In this document: positions 28,395-38,341 of the stretch, in pieces
Layout of the letters: each line of letters begins with the position of its first letter
How positions within the stretch are numbered: the first letter of the stretch is position 1
DNA from: Phormidesmis priestleyi Ana
Lineage (GTDB): Bacteria; Cyanobacteriota; Cyanobacteriia; Phormidesmidales; Phormidesmidaceae
Direction of reading: 5' to 3'
DNA length: 64,000 nt
Assembly: GCA_001314865.1 (NCBI GenBank)
Contig: LJZR01000005.1
Span: 160,162 to 224,161 of the forward strand
The notes under the pieces: generated by a model
Database searches by the model: none
Seen by the model: the letters and a program-made list of their open reading frames with translations, nothing else
What the model was told of the DNA's origin: nothing
Made by a program: the position numbers and the translations under genes

Positions 28395-31201
28395 TAAAGC
28401 AGCACTGGACTTTAAGTTGGTTGGCCAGGAAATGGGCCAACAAGAGATGGACGTTGCTCATGCTGCTGCTCGTCGTGAGCGGTTTTATCCTGACGCTCAT
28501 GGTCGGTCATCTTTCGGCAGCGGCTAAGGCCTCGGTTGAACAGTCTGCTGAATCTGGCATTACTACCCAAGCGATTGAGCAGCTAGCTGAGCCCTCTGCT
28601 CAGCAGGCGATCGCGCGCGGAATTGTCGCCTATCAAAGCGGCCAGTTTGCCAATGCGATCGCCCACTGGCAGAGTGCGATCGCCGCTATCCATCGCAGTG
28701 CTGCTGCCGATACCGCGCTCACCGAAGCCTACTTACTGAGCAATCTATCTACGGCCTATCAGCAACTAGCCCAAATCCAAAACGCCCAAAACGCCATAGA
28801 ACAAAGCCTGGCGATTATTCAAAACTGGCCGCAAAAAGATCAGACCTACTGGGAAGTCTCGGCGCGCGTACTCAACACTCAAGGTAAAAACCAGTGGCAG
28901 CAAGGCAAAACCCAACAGGCCCTGATGACTTGGCAGCAGGCTGAACAGCACTATCGCAACGCTCACGAGCGCTCTGGCCAGATCATTGCCCAAATTAATC
29001 AATCGCAGGCATTGCAAGAGCTTGGCTTTAGCGCTCGGGCTGTCACGCAGCTTGTCCAACTGAGTGATCAGCTCAGTGAGCTTGATCCGGCTATACAGCT
29101 AGCGACTACCAAAGAGCTGATCCGGGCCTTTCGTCGTGTGGGTGATCTGCGTAGCGCCCTATCGGTGCTGTCTCGGCCAACGCTGTTAGCTCGCCTCTCT
29201 AGCCCGACGGCTGACCCCAAACAGGTTCAACAAATTCAGCTAGAGCGCGGACATACCAACCGGGCCAAAAGTCATAGTGAAATTGCCATTGGCCAGCGTA
29301 AGTCGGCCAGTGCCTACGCCGAACAGGCACTAGCCGCCTACACGGCCGCTGCCCAACCTGTGAGCGGTTCATCTGCCGATGCAACACTCATTCAAATTCA
29401 GGCGCAGCTCAACCAGCTCAGCTACCTCGTTGAAACCGGTAGGGTAGAAGCTGCTCAAGCTTTTTTGCCGATGGTTGCCTCACTGGATAATTTAACTGTC
29501 GGTCGAACCAGCGTAGAAGCCAACATTAGCTATGCCCACAGCTTAATGTGTCTACAAGCGCCCGCAAGTGCCGCCTGCACGCAGCAAGAGTGGCGAGAGT
29601 ACACCCACAAAGAGCCCCTTTTAAACGAACCGATAAACGAGCAACTGTGGGAGCCTATTGTTTCGCACCTCACTGTTGCCATTCAGCAGGCTGAAATGCT
29701 TCAAGACCCGTTGCTAGCTTCTTATGCCTATGGCGAGCTTGGCCATACTTACGAACTCACGGGGCAGCTGTCGGAAGCGATTCGGTTGAGTGAGCAAGCG
29801 TTGGCTTTGCTAGAGGGTAAAACCGTCCCCGATGTGGCCTATCGCTGGGAATGGCAGCTCGGCAGAATTTATACCAGTCAAGGTCGCAGCGATCAGGCCA
29901 TAACCGCCTATCAGCGGGCTTTGACCTCTTTGGCTGAGGTTCGTCAAAACCTGCTGCTGGTTGACCCTCAGGTGCAGTTTTCTTTCCGAGACAATGTTGA
30001 GCCGATCTATCGAGAGTTTGTTAGCTTGCTGCTAGCAGAGAGCATCCGCAGTGGCAACAGTCAGCCGCCTGATCAGGCGGCTTTAAAGCTCGCTGTACAG
30101 ACCGTAGATGCGCTTCAGCTCACTGAGCTAGAGAACTTTTTGGGCTGTAATCTCTCTCAGCTAGTCAGCCTAGACGAGCCCGGAATTGATCCAGGTGCGG
30201 TTAAAATTTATCCCATTATTTTGCCTGATCAGCTGGCAATTATTTTTGATATTCCTAACCAGCCGCTGACTTTTCGCAGTGTGCCAGTGACCGAGGCTGA
30301 GGTCGAAATTACGCTGCGAGATTTGCGCGAAAGCCTGACTTCGCCGGGCAAAACGCCGGATGTGCTCACTTCTGCGAGCCGAGTGTACGAATGGCTCATG
30401 AGGCCGCTAGAGCCGCTGCTGCTCCAGAACCCTCAGATTGAAACGCTGGTTTTTGTCCCGGATGGATCGCTGCGCAACATTCCGATGGGCGTGCTGTACG
30501 ACGGTGCTCAGTACCTAATTGAAAAAGACTATGCGATCGCAACTGCGCCCCAGCTCAATTTGTTTGCGCCTCGCACCTCTCCTCAGCAGCTCAGAGTGCT
30601 ACGAGGTGGTATTGGCCTCCCGCAAATTATCAATGGCCAAAGCTTTCCGCCGATTGAACTCATTCAGGCCGAACTTGATCAAATTCCTGACTCTTTGACT
30701 GTCGCACCGCCGCTGCTCGATGAAGACTTCACGCAGGCAAATATTGAGCGGCAGCTGTCTACCAAACGCTATTCGGCCATTCACTGGAAAACTCATGGCG
30801 TCTTTAGCTCTACGCCTGCCGAAACTTTTTTGGTGGCCTATCGAGGCGGCATCACCGCCAATGAGCTGAGCCAGTGGGTACAGTCAGCGAGTGAGCGGCA
30901 GGCTGAGCCGCTAGAGTTGCTGGTGCTAAGCGCCTGTGAAACAGCCCAGGGCGATCGCAGGGCCGTGTTGGGGTTGGCAGGCATTGCCGTTAGAGCAGGC
31001 ACTCGCAGTACCCTTTCTACCCTGTGGCGGGCGGATGATGGCGCCAATACTGAGCTAATGGCCGTCTTTTATCGGGGGATAAAAGACGGTCTCTCTAAGG
31101 CAAAAGCGCTGCAAGTCGCGCAGCAGGCGCTACTCTCCAAGGCAGGCTATCCAGCTCCTTACTATTGGGCCTCTTATGTATTAGTGGGTAACTGGCTGTG
31201 A
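28391..31201 (+). CDS. TPR-repeat protein with C-terminal CHAT (caspase-like) domain
   Basis: 936 residues from the ATG at 28391, which shares an ATGA with the stop of the exoprotein gene: translational coupling. An N-terminal hydrophobic segment (RWTLLMLLLVVSGFILTLMVG) suggests export or membrane anchoring. TPR-like repeats fill about residues 60-560 (LSNLSTAYQQLAQIQNAQNA, GELGHTYELTGQLSEAIRL, IYTSQGRSDQAITAYQRAL). The CHAT domain has the predicted dyad His802 (HWKTHG) and Cys849 (LSACETAQGD), and ends YWASYVLVGNW. CHAT proteases of this group are predicted, mostly untested, caspase relatives. Coupling to a TpsA gene is common in cyanobacteria. Confidence 0.87.
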   Translation: MIKQHWTLSWLARKWANKRWTLLMLLLVVSGFILTLMVGHLSAAAKASVEQSAESGITTQAIEQLAEPSAQQAIARGIVAYQSGQFANAIAHWQSAIAAIHRSAAADTALTEAYLLSNLSTAYQQLAQIQNAQNAIEQSLAIIQNWPQKDQTYWEVSARVLNTQGKNQWQQGKTQQALMTWQQAEQHYRNAHERSGQIIAQINQSQALQELGFSARAVTQLVQLSDQLSELDPAIQLATTKELIRAFRRVGDLRSALSVLSRPTLLARLSSPTADPKQVQQIQLERGHTNRAKSHSEIAIGQRKSASAYAEQALAAYTAAAQPVSGSSADATLIQIQAQLNQLSYLVETGRVEAAQAFLPMVASLDNLTVGRTSVEANISYAHSLMCLQAPASAACTQQEWREYTHKEPLLNEPINEQLWEPIVSHLTVAIQQAEMLQDPLLASYAYGELGHTYELTGQLSEAIRLSEQALALLEGKTVPDVAYRWEWQLGRIYTSQGRSDQAITAYQRALTSLAEVRQNLLLVDPQVQFSFRDNVEPIYREFVSLLLAESIRSGNSQPPDQAALKLAVQTVDALQLTELENFLGCNLSQLVSLDEPGIDPGAVKIYPIILPDQLAIIFDIPNQPLTFRSVPVTEAEVEITLRDLRESLTSPGKTPDVLTSASRVYEWLMRPLEPLLLQNPQIETLVFVPDGSLRNIPMGVLYDGAQYLIEKDYAIATAPQLNLFAPRTSPQQLRVLRGGIGLPQIINGQSFPPIELIQAELDQIPDSLTVAPPLLDEDFTQANIERQLSTKRYSAIHWKTHGVFSSTPAETFLVAYRGGITANELSQWVQSASERQAEPLELLVLSACETAQGDRRAVLGLAGIAVRAGTRSTLSTLWRADDGANTELMAVFYRGIKDGLSKAKALQVAQQALLSKAGYPAPYYWASYVLVGNWL

Positions 31202-31215
31202 GGCCTGGATGGCGG

Positions 31216-32079
31216 TCATGGCTCCGGTACTACCGCGCCGACCACTGGTGCATCGGCGACCTCGGCTAGGCCCGCTGCGGATAGCCAGTTGTTCCAAAGC
31301 CTGCGAATTTGTGGTGTCTGAGTCTGTAGGGTTGATTCGTTTTCTAGTGCTTCAGCAACTTGGGCGATCGCGTCGTACCAAACTTCAGGCAAGCCAGTTT
31401 CACTGACGGGCACACCAGCCGTTAAATCAGCGGTTAAAGCAGACTCAATCGGGGTGACTTCCGTCTGAGGCAGGCGCTGCACCCAACCATTTACCGTTGG
31501 GTTACTTGTGGTCGATCCTGCGCTGGTAGACTCGCAGTGCAGATTTAAGTACCAGTGGTAAGCCCCATTCATACTCAGGGCGTTCTCGGCTTTGGCAGGC
31601 AGTGAAATACTGATAATGCCTGCGGCAGTAGGTACAAACTGCGCCGTATAAATTTCTTCTTTTTCATCGGCAGTAAGCAGAATAAACTCGACATAATCTA
31701 CCTGCTCAGGCGCATCGGGCAGATAGAACAAAAATGTAGGATGCGCCGAAGCCGTAAATACCGGGTTCTCAACGGGAACTAGCGCCGTTAATGGCCGACT
31801 TTGAGGATCACAAGACTGAGCTGCCACATCTAGGCCACCCCCCGGCTGAACGAGGTTTGGTGGCAACCGACGGGGCGAGCCGACGGGTCTGCGGCGAATG
31901 GTGCGATCAGGGCGACGCTGACGGCTCAGAGCGGCCAACTGTGTATTGCTATTGGAACTCACAACTGATTGAGCCACTCGATCAGCTGCTGAATCAGCAT
32001 TCGCTGCTGCACCCGTGAGTAAAACTGCCAGCATCATGCCGGTTGCGAGCTGAGAATATCCAACAAAAGAGTGAAACAT
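31216..32079 (-). CDS. DUF928 family secreted protein
   Basis: 287 residues with an N-terminal signal peptide (MLAVLLTGAAANADS). A basic Arg/Pro-rich stretch (RRPDRTIRRRPVGSPRR) leads to the DUF928 core: SRPLTALVPVENPVFTASAH, PTFLFYLPD, GIISISLP, NGAYHWYLNLHCES and VNGWVQRL, then WYDAIAQVAEAL. Function unknown; the family occurs in cyanobacteria beside CHAT and TpsA genes. It faces the CHAT gene tail to tail with a 14-base gap, and follows the CHAT-CHASE2 gene after 174 bases. Confidence 0.82.
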   Translation of the reverse strand: MFHSFVGYSQLATGMMLAVLLTGAAANADSAADRVAQSVVSSNSNTQLAALSRQRRPDRTIRRRPVGSPRRLPPNLVQPGGGLDVAAQSCDPQSRPLTALVPVENPVFTASAHPTFLFYLPDAPEQVDYVEFILLTADEKEEIYTAQFVPTAAGIISISLPAKAENALSMNGAYHWYLNLHCESTSAGSTTSNPTVNGWVQRLPQTEVTPIESALTADLTAGVPVSETGLPEVWYDAIAQVAEALENESTLQTQTPQIRRLWNNWLSAAGLAEVADAPVVGAVVPEP

Positions 32080-32253
32080 TCGCTTAAAGTTGTCCTAATT
32101 CTAATAGATGCAAAAAACTACTCAACATTTCAGGAAACGACTAGCTATTAGCAAAATAGCGCTAAAAATGTGAAATCGTGCGAACTAAGTAGATTTATGT
32201 ACAGTCGATGATGTCTCCGTCGTCTCTGGTAAATAAGCTAGAGTCTTAGAATC

Positions 32254-34920
32254 TTAACGTAGCCGCAGCCACAAACTCGATCCTACCGCAGCAAGGAACG
32301 TTGGTATCAACGGCAGCCACAGGCCATACACAATTGCTATCCAGCACAAGCCATAGAGTGCGATCGCACCGCCGGTCAAACCCAACAGCCAGCGAGACGG
32401 GCGCTTAACTGCCCATCCCACATAGCCGCCACCACAGCTCCAAACGATTATCCAGAGCCAGTCACCCCACTGCCAAGCGTCTACTTGGGGGAGTCCTCTC
32501 ATGAGAGGGCGACCATCTAGCACTGCTGATGTCATTTGGCTAACCATATGAGCATGTATCCATAATCCGGCCATCGGCCCATAGGGCGTTTCAAAGTAGT
32601 CTTTAGAAACCGGTGAAGTGTAGCCTATCAGCACAATTTTGTCCTGTAGCCGAGCCAGGTCAAAATCATCAGCCATCAGCTGCTCAAACGTAATTTTTTC
32701 ACCCGGCTGGTTCGTGCGGTAATTTAGCAAAATCTGACCGCCATGAGGGTTCAAATTTTGATAGCCGCCGATTCGCTGAGGCAGCCACTTAAACACGACT
32801 GGACCAAGCTGCCACTGATCATCAGCCGTCACTTCCATAGGGTTGATGCCCCACGCGCCTAAATAGCCAAAAGCCAACTGAAAACTGAGGCTATAAGACG
32901 TTTGACACCTTTCTGGGCCGGGTGCCAATTCAGCATTATAAGAGAGCGGCTGCCGACGGGCCGATGTTCCTGATCGAGCCTGTAATCCCTTTAGAGTTAG
33001 GTCGCTGCGGGGACTGGTCACGCGCCGATCAAATCGATCTACGGGGATATCGCTGAAGCCCACTTGAGTCGCGAGTACTTCTGCCGGTAGCTGAGCGGGT
33101 GTTCCATAGTTGGCATCTTCACTATCTCGAAAACAAACTAAAAATAGATCAGGCGTTTCTTCAACCTGCCGCAAAAACTTTTCGTAGCTTGTTTCAGCAT
33201 TGGCCGCTTGACTAACATCAGTCGTTATTTTGTCAACGGTTTTAGAGGGCTGGGGTCTGGCCCGATGCAAATCTAGGCCGATGACAACTGGCTTTGCCTG
33301 GTTAATGCGGTCGATGATCTCTGTGAGTGGTTGATCTGGAATGGGATAGCCATATCGATCAGTGGTTTCTTGAGAGATTTCTATCACCGCAATTCGGTCA
33401 TCGATGGTTTCTGAGGGGCGGGATCTCATGAGCTGATCGTAGAAGGTGAGCTCTAGCGCAGAGAGTAGGCCAACGGCGCGAATGCCTAGGACGATGCCAC
33501 TGACAGCGAGGCTTTGAAGTGCGACACTTTTTAGCTGGGCAGCGAGTTTGGCGGTGAGTTTGGCGGTGCGCTGAGTAGGGGGCCAAAAAACTGACCAACC
33601 GCTTTTTTGAGGTTTGCTGTCAGGGCGAGCTGGCGGGTGACTGGCTGGCGGGTGACTGGCTGGCGGGTGACTGGCGGGTGGAGAACTGGCGGGTGGGGAA
33701 CTGGCGGGTGGGGGACTGGCGAGAGAATAGTCTTGCGGTTGGCTATATGAAGCGCTACGTGAACCATGGAGCGCAGCTGACCTCAGCGGGCTAGGCGTAT
33801 GTAAGTTTTGCCAGTAGATGGCGGGAGCGGTAGGATTTTGCCAAATAATCGGTAGCCAGCTGGCGCAAGGAATGTCATTTTCTAGGCCTGAGAGTCGCTG
33901 GCGCGCTTCACGCATGGCCAAATGAAAGGGCAGCCCTTCGGCAAAGGCCGTGAGTAGGTAGCTCAAAAACTGCTGAGCGACCGCATCGGGGACGGGCTCT
34001 CGCATTACGACTACGTAAGGAATTTGCAGGTCTGAAAGCTGCTGAGCAAGGCCTAGACCATCGCAAGAGTTAAAGATGGCTATTTTGAGACCATTGGCGA
34101 TCGCCTTGCTGAGCGCATGTTTAATTTGCGCAATGGTCAGTCGCTCTTGCGTATTGAGGTTGATAACACCTGTATCGCCCTCGGTTTGACTGTGGCCCGC
34201 AAAGAAGAAAATATCCCACCCTTGCGGCTGCCATAGGGTTTCGTGCAGGTGGCTAAGGGGCGGTGACTTGAGTACGCTCACATGCGTGTTTTCGAGCGAC
34301 TCTAGTACTGCCAAGTCAACGTCTAAATCCAGTCCATGGTGGTTGCCGAATACCGCTAAAATGCGCGCTTGGGCCGAGCTGTTTGACCGCAGCAACATGG
34401 GCCGCCAGTCAAGGGCACAAAAGGTCAGCTCTGCATGGGTGTAGTCTGAGAGTAGTTGCCACAGGTGCCACGGCAGCTTACGCATTTGAGCATCGGTGGT
34501 CTCTAAGATGATTTGAACATTGTCGGCCCGCTCTAGCTCGGTGCGCAGCCGTCGATCAATACTTAAAAACTCAGGTGTGTTCAGCCAATCGTTGAACTGT
34601 GAGACGAGGCGATCGCAGCACTGATGAAAGTCATTTTCTGAATAGCGCAGTCCCGCTCCGTCAATCACATGGATTCGCAGCGCCTGATCCTGATTGCGAG
34701 CCGCATACAGCTGTTGCCACCACCGCTGAGTTTGCGCTAGATCTGGCGCTGCGGGTAACTGGCCGGTGAACCGGATTGGATAGGCGCTATTTGAATAGGC
34801 GCTGCTTAAATGACTAGAGCTAGCCTCTTCAGCCGCAGCGCCACCTAAAATTTCACCCATGATCCGCTCGCACCCTTTTTCAAGAGTGCCAGTACCCAAA
34901 TTCAGGATGACTTTTTTCAT
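32254..34920 (-). CDS. CHAT-CHASE2 membrane protein
   Basis: 888 residues from the ATG at 34920; a longer frame starts 36 bases upstream but overlaps the preceding gene. The N-terminal third is a CHAT domain with His243 (FAGHS) and Cys286 (FNSCDGLGLA). A Pro/Ala/Ser-rich linker (PPASSPPASHPPAS units) follows at about 400-430. Then come a membrane segment (about 465-485), an extracytoplasmic CHASE2 sensor domain (DRIAVIEISQETTDRYGYP; KIVLIGYTSP; FETPYGPMAG) and three C-terminal membrane segments. CHASE2 normally senses external signals, so a protease-like domain linked to it suggests signal-controlled activity. No kinase or cyclase output is present. It lies 5 bases after the NTPase gene. Confidence 0.87.
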   Translation of the reverse strand: MKKVILNLGTGTLEKGCERIMGEILGGAAAEEASSSHLSSAYSNSAYPIRFTGQLPAAPDLAQTQRWWQQLYAARNQDQALRIHVIDGAGLRYSENDFHQCCDRLVSQFNDWLNTPEFLSIDRRLRTELERADNVQIILETTDAQMRKLPWHLWQLLSDYTHAELTFCALDWRPMLLRSNSSAQARILAVFGNHHGLDLDVDLAVLESLENTHVSVLKSPPLSHLHETLWQPQGWDIFFFAGHSQTEGDTGVINLNTQERLTIAQIKHALSKAIANGLKIAIFNSCDGLGLAQQLSDLQIPYVVVMREPVPDAVAQQFLSYLLTAFAEGLPFHLAMREARQRLSGLENDIPCASWLPIIWQNPTAPAIYWQNLHTPSPLRSAALHGSRSASYSQPQDYSLASPPPASSPPASSPPASHPPASHPPASHPPARPDSKPQKSGWSVFWPPTQRTAKLTAKLAAQLKSVALQSLAVSGIVLGIRAVGLLSALELTFYDQLMRSRPSETIDDRIAVIEISQETTDRYGYPIPDQPLTEIIDRINQAKPVVIGLDLHRARPQPSKTVDKITTDVSQAANAETSYEKFLRQVEETPDLFLVCFRDSEDANYGTPAQLPAEVLATQVGFSDIPVDRFDRRVTSPRSDLTLKGLQARSGTSARRQPLSYNAELAPGPERCQTSYSLSFQLAFGYLGAWGINPMEVTADDQWQLGPVVFKWLPQRIGGYQNLNPHGGQILLNYRTNQPGEKITFEQLMADDFDLARLQDKIVLIGYTSPVSKDYFETPYGPMAGLWIHAHMVSQMTSAVLDGRPLMRGLPQVDAWQWGDWLWIIVWSCGGGYVGWAVKRPSRWLLGLTGGAIALYGLCWIAIVYGLWLPLIPTFLAAVGSSLWLRLR

Positions 34921-34925
34921 ACCGG

Positions 34926-37571
34926 CTAGACTACAAAAGTTTCCGTATGATGGCAACCACCTAATACTATTTCAATCGCGAATGGCTCAGTTGCTGCGCC
35001 TCTAAAGTAGGGCAGCTGAATGAAAGAATCGTCTTGCCCAGCGGCGACAATAGCCAGTACCTGTTGCTGCTTGTCTAGTAGCCGGAGCTCCAAGTTTTGA
35101 GGCAAAACGCTGGCGTTTTGATTGGGCTGAGCCTGAGCACATATCCGATAAGTGTCTTGATCATCTGGGCAGACGGCCATGACTAAAACAATTGGGTGAT
35201 GACTGTTTTGACAGGGGCTGCTGGGGCGGAGCAGTTCAGAGTTGGCCTCCAACTGTGCTTTAGACTGGGTTTCAGAGTCTGCTTTAGATTGGGCTAACAA
35301 CTCTACTAACTTATAGCGCTTAACAAATGTTTCATTCTGAAAGTGATAGGTCCAACGGATGGCGCGTCCTACCGCTGGTCGTCCTGAGTTCTTAAACAGC
35401 CGCTCTAAGGAATGCCAGCTAGGTTCAAATCGGCCTTGGAACCACTGACTGAGATGAACGCTGCTGTGGCTAGGCGGGCTTAAGTCAATAATGCCTTCAA
35501 TGCCGCTGCTGGTGATGCCCCCTGCGGGTACCAAAGCCTGAGCGTTCACGCCTTGACAACTGGGGTCAGAAGCTTCGTGGAACCGCCCAATAAACTGATG
35601 CACTGCATAGGCTTTGACCAAAGCAGGCAGGTAAAATGTGGATGAAGCAGACTCGGTGTTAATTTCGAGCAGCGATCGCTGTATCAAGGAATCTAAGACA
35701 GAGATTGGATCCGGAATGGGTTCGCCAGTACTCACAGCACTCATCGTGCTCATAGAAATGGGCATGGTTGCCTGGAGTTCGGTGAGTGAAAGCGGTACTT
35801 CTTGGCTGGCTAGCCAGTAGATGACGTTGACTTCTACTCGCGATAGCCGCTTAAAAGAAGGGGCTATCAGTCGAACAATATCGGTAAATAAAACCGAACT
35901 CTGCTGCAAGAATTCATCTACTCGGCCATTAAAAATTTCTTTGATTACCCTGACGGCGGCTTTTAGCGCTAGCGGATGCCCCTGGTAGCGCGCAATTAAC
36001 TCAGGCCAGTGCGATCGCCATAACGGATCGGCTTCACTACCGACTTCTGCGCTATCGACTTCTGCACTATCGACTTCTGCACTATCGACTTCTGCGCGAC
36101 CTTGCTGGTTTGCTTGATTGGCGTCTGTATTAGCCGCTTCATGCCCACCTTCAACAGAGGTTGAGGATGTAGAGGTCGAGGATATAGCGGTCGAGGACAA
36201 CGCGCTCCGCCATGCCGATGGCCTAAACTCTGCTTCTAATAGCGCGGTTGCTGCCGATTCAGACAGCCGTGGGAGGGTGAGCGATCGCACATTTTGCCGT
36301 CTACCATAGCTGCCTTGACGCACAAAGTCGGCAGGCCCTTCTAACCCGGTTATCAGTATGCAGCTGCGAGCACCTGTCGCTGCCCGAAAAAATTCCGTGT
36401 AGTTTTGGTAGTTAGCCTGATAGTCTCCGGCTAATGCATTGGGGCGCAAGATCGCTTCGATGTCTTCTAGCACAATCAATAGCGGGCTTTGCTCCATCAG
36501 TGCTAGCAGCTGAGTGACAGGGCGCCCCTCTCCCACGGTTATCCCCAAGCCCGACAAAATGCTAATGCTCAGCTCATCTAGCGTGGGGCTAGTCGCTAGC
36601 GATCGCCACACTACCGCATCAAAGCGATCGCCCATACTGCTGACTAGCTTCTCGGCGATGAGTGTTTTACCGACGCCATGCAGTCCCCAAATGCCGATGA
36701 GTTGCCCCATAGGCTGATGCTCTTTGGGATAAAAAAGACCCGCGCTCGACTCCGAGGCGCTTGCACGTTCGTCGGGGTGGGTAATCGCCTCGCCTATCCA
36801 CTGGCAAGCTTGAGCAAACTGATCGTCGTATCCATACAGGGTCGCGGCTGACATGGCATGGATAGAGAGTCCGCTATAAATTGTGTTAGAGGCTGATCGA
36901 TTGTTGGCTGATACCGCTGATTGATCGGCAAAATCACCCACAGGTGATCTCTGATGGCGAAGCCTTTCCCCATACGCAGAAACGCCAGCTGCGCTAGAAA
37001 AACTGCTCGCTGAATCGGGAATAACTGCTGGATGAGATCCAATACTGTTGTTGCCACTGCTATTGCCACTGCTATTGCCGCTATGGGATCTATTGTCACT
37101 ATTAGGGCTGCTTAGCGAGCTACTTGATAGGCTATCAAACGAGCGGTTGCTAGTTGGTTCGGTTTCTTCTGGGGAATAGCCTTGATAGCTTGTAAGCAGT
37201 GCGGTTAAGAAATCGCCATTACCAGCGGTGCGATTGTTTGGGCGCTCAAAACTATCGATACTCCCCGTTTTGTTTTCGGTTCTATTCCCCACACTATGCT
37301 TTGTGTTAGCTGCTGCGTAGGCTTCTAAAGCAACCCGAAAATTAGTCTTTCCGACCGAACGACCAAATACATTAGAGAGTTGCTTCCACAGCTTCGGTGC
37401 AACATCTCGCATCAAATAATTTGTACTATAGTCCGACCCATTGGCCATTTGCTCGTAGGTGAGCCCTCGCCAGGTTCCTTTTAAAATAACGATGTCGGGC
37501 TCTCGCAGGCTATGGCCCGATCTTCTATTCACCGACTCGTTCAACCACTTCAGTGCATCATTCAAATCCAC
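34926..37571 (-). CDS. NB-ARC-type NTPase with DUF1822-like C-terminus
   Basis: 881 residues. The N-terminal 90 residues (DLNDALKWLNESV, LKGTWRGLTYEQMA, DVAPKLWKQLSNVFG) are the helix-turn-helix-like domain that precedes NB-ARC modules in many cyanobacterial NTPases. The NTPase has a Walker A at GLHGVGKT (Lys302), Walker B LLIVLEDIE and an NB-ARC helical part ending near 640. The last 150 residues (LPQNLELRLLDKQQQ, FAIEIVLGG) resemble DUF1822. Ser/Asn-rich low-complexity segments at about 150-190 and a DSAEVDSAEVDS repeat near 505 are in-frame expansions. Possibly a STAND-type switch upstream of the CHAT-CHASE2 protein; that is inference. First gene of the minus unit. Confidence 0.82.
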   Translation of the reverse strand: MDLNDALKWLNESVNRRSGHSLREPDIVILKGTWRGLTYEQMANGSDYSTNYLMRDVAPKLWKQLSNVFGRSVGKTNFRVALEAYAAANTKHSVGNRTENKTGSIDSFERPNNRTAGNGDFLTALLTSYQGYSPEETEPTSNRSFDSLSSSSLSSPNSDNRSHSGNSSGNSSGNNSIGSHPAVIPDSASSFSSAAGVSAYGERLRHQRSPVGDFADQSAVSANNRSASNTIYSGLSIHAMSAATLYGYDDQFAQACQWIGEAITHPDERASASESSAGLFYPKEHQPMGQLIGIWGLHGVGKTLIAEKLVSSMGDRFDAVVWRSLATSPTLDELSISILSGLGITVGEGRPVTQLLALMEQSPLLIVLEDIEAILRPNALAGDYQANYQNYTEFFRAATGARSCILITGLEGPADFVRQGSYGRRQNVRSLTLPRLSESAATALLEAEFRPSAWRSALSSTAISSTSTSSTSVEGGHEAANTDANQANQQGRAEVDSAEVDSAEVDSAEVGSEADPLWRSHWPELIARYQGHPLALKAAVRVIKEIFNGRVDEFLQQSSVLFTDIVRLIAPSFKRLSRVEVNVIYWLASQEVPLSLTELQATMPISMSTMSAVSTGEPIPDPISVLDSLIQRSLLEINTESASSTFYLPALVKAYAVHQFIGRFHEASDPSCQGVNAQALVPAGGITSSGIEGIIDLSPPSHSSVHLSQWFQGRFEPSWHSLERLFKNSGRPAVGRAIRWTYHFQNETFVKRYKLVELLAQSKADSETQSKAQLEANSELLRPSSPCQNSHHPIVLVMAVCPDDQDTYRICAQAQPNQNASVLPQNLELRLLDKQQQVLAIVAAGQDDSFIQLPYFRGAATEPFAIEIVLGGCHHTETFVV

Positions 37572-38341
37572 ATTTACATCCTCATCTGCCGAAGTAGCAG
37601 CCCTTTTTACTTACTTACGCCTTTTTTCACACAAATTCAAACAAAGCTTAGGCCTTTGTCTGCTTTTTGCCTATTAGTACTTTTTGCCACTTTTTTGCCA
37701 CTTTTTGCTAAAAATAGCCAAAAAACGGCAAAAAGTACTGATTTTTGTTAGATAGTCTGCCAATTATCCTGCTGATTGACTGCCCAATTATTGGACTATT
37801 TAGCTAGTAATGAGGCCGTAACCATACATAATTACGGCTCAGGCCCAATTACCCGCAGTTAACCGCACAGTCAATAAAGCAGCGCTTTTATAAAGCGACT
37901 GTATTGTCAGCTTAGCGGATAAGCCTTACATAAAAATGCGGGTGCAGGAAAAATATCTGCAAATAAAAGCACATACCTCCGTACGAAAAGTAGTATGCGC
38001 GCAGGAAAATAGGAAATTTTAATACAGAAAACTTACATATATTTCACACTTTACATGAAAGCATAAGGGGGTTATGTAGCAACTTGCACTCATTAGCAAA
38101 AACCAGCTCGTCGGGCATGTAGGGACGAAAATCCGCGCATTTTAGGCTAGCTATGTGAAGGTGAGGCAAGCAAAAAATGGGCCTATGGCTTATGAATAGG
38201 CTGGTTGAATCTACGCAGGGTAACATCTGACGCCTTGTGCCTTTTTTATAGTTGTTTTTTTGACTTATTTTCTGACTGAGTTTTTCCGACTTAATTATTA
38301 ATTATTATTTTTTATGTCGTTCCCTTTAGATTGCTAGGTCT
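37572..38341. other. 770-bp spacer upstream of the NTPase gene
   Basis: AT-rich. It carries the long inverted repeat at 37676-37739 (separate entry) and should contain the promoter of the minus-strand CHAT unit. Short frames on both strands lack protein character. No tRNA or riboswitch recognised. Confidence 0.55.
37676..37739. repeat. Long inverted repeat upstream of the NTPase gene
   Basis: AGTACTTTTTGCC at 37676-37688 pairs perfectly with GGCAAAAAGTACT at 37727-37739 (13 bp). The loop holds two more tandem TTTTTGCCAC-like units, which can pair partly with an AATAGCCAAAAAA stretch. It begins 105 bases upstream of the NTPase start codon. Confidence 0.6.

Noticed and set aside
38044..38226. 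60-codon minus-strand frame in the long spacer
   Set aside because: No family resemblance and no ribosome site; typical of chance open frames.
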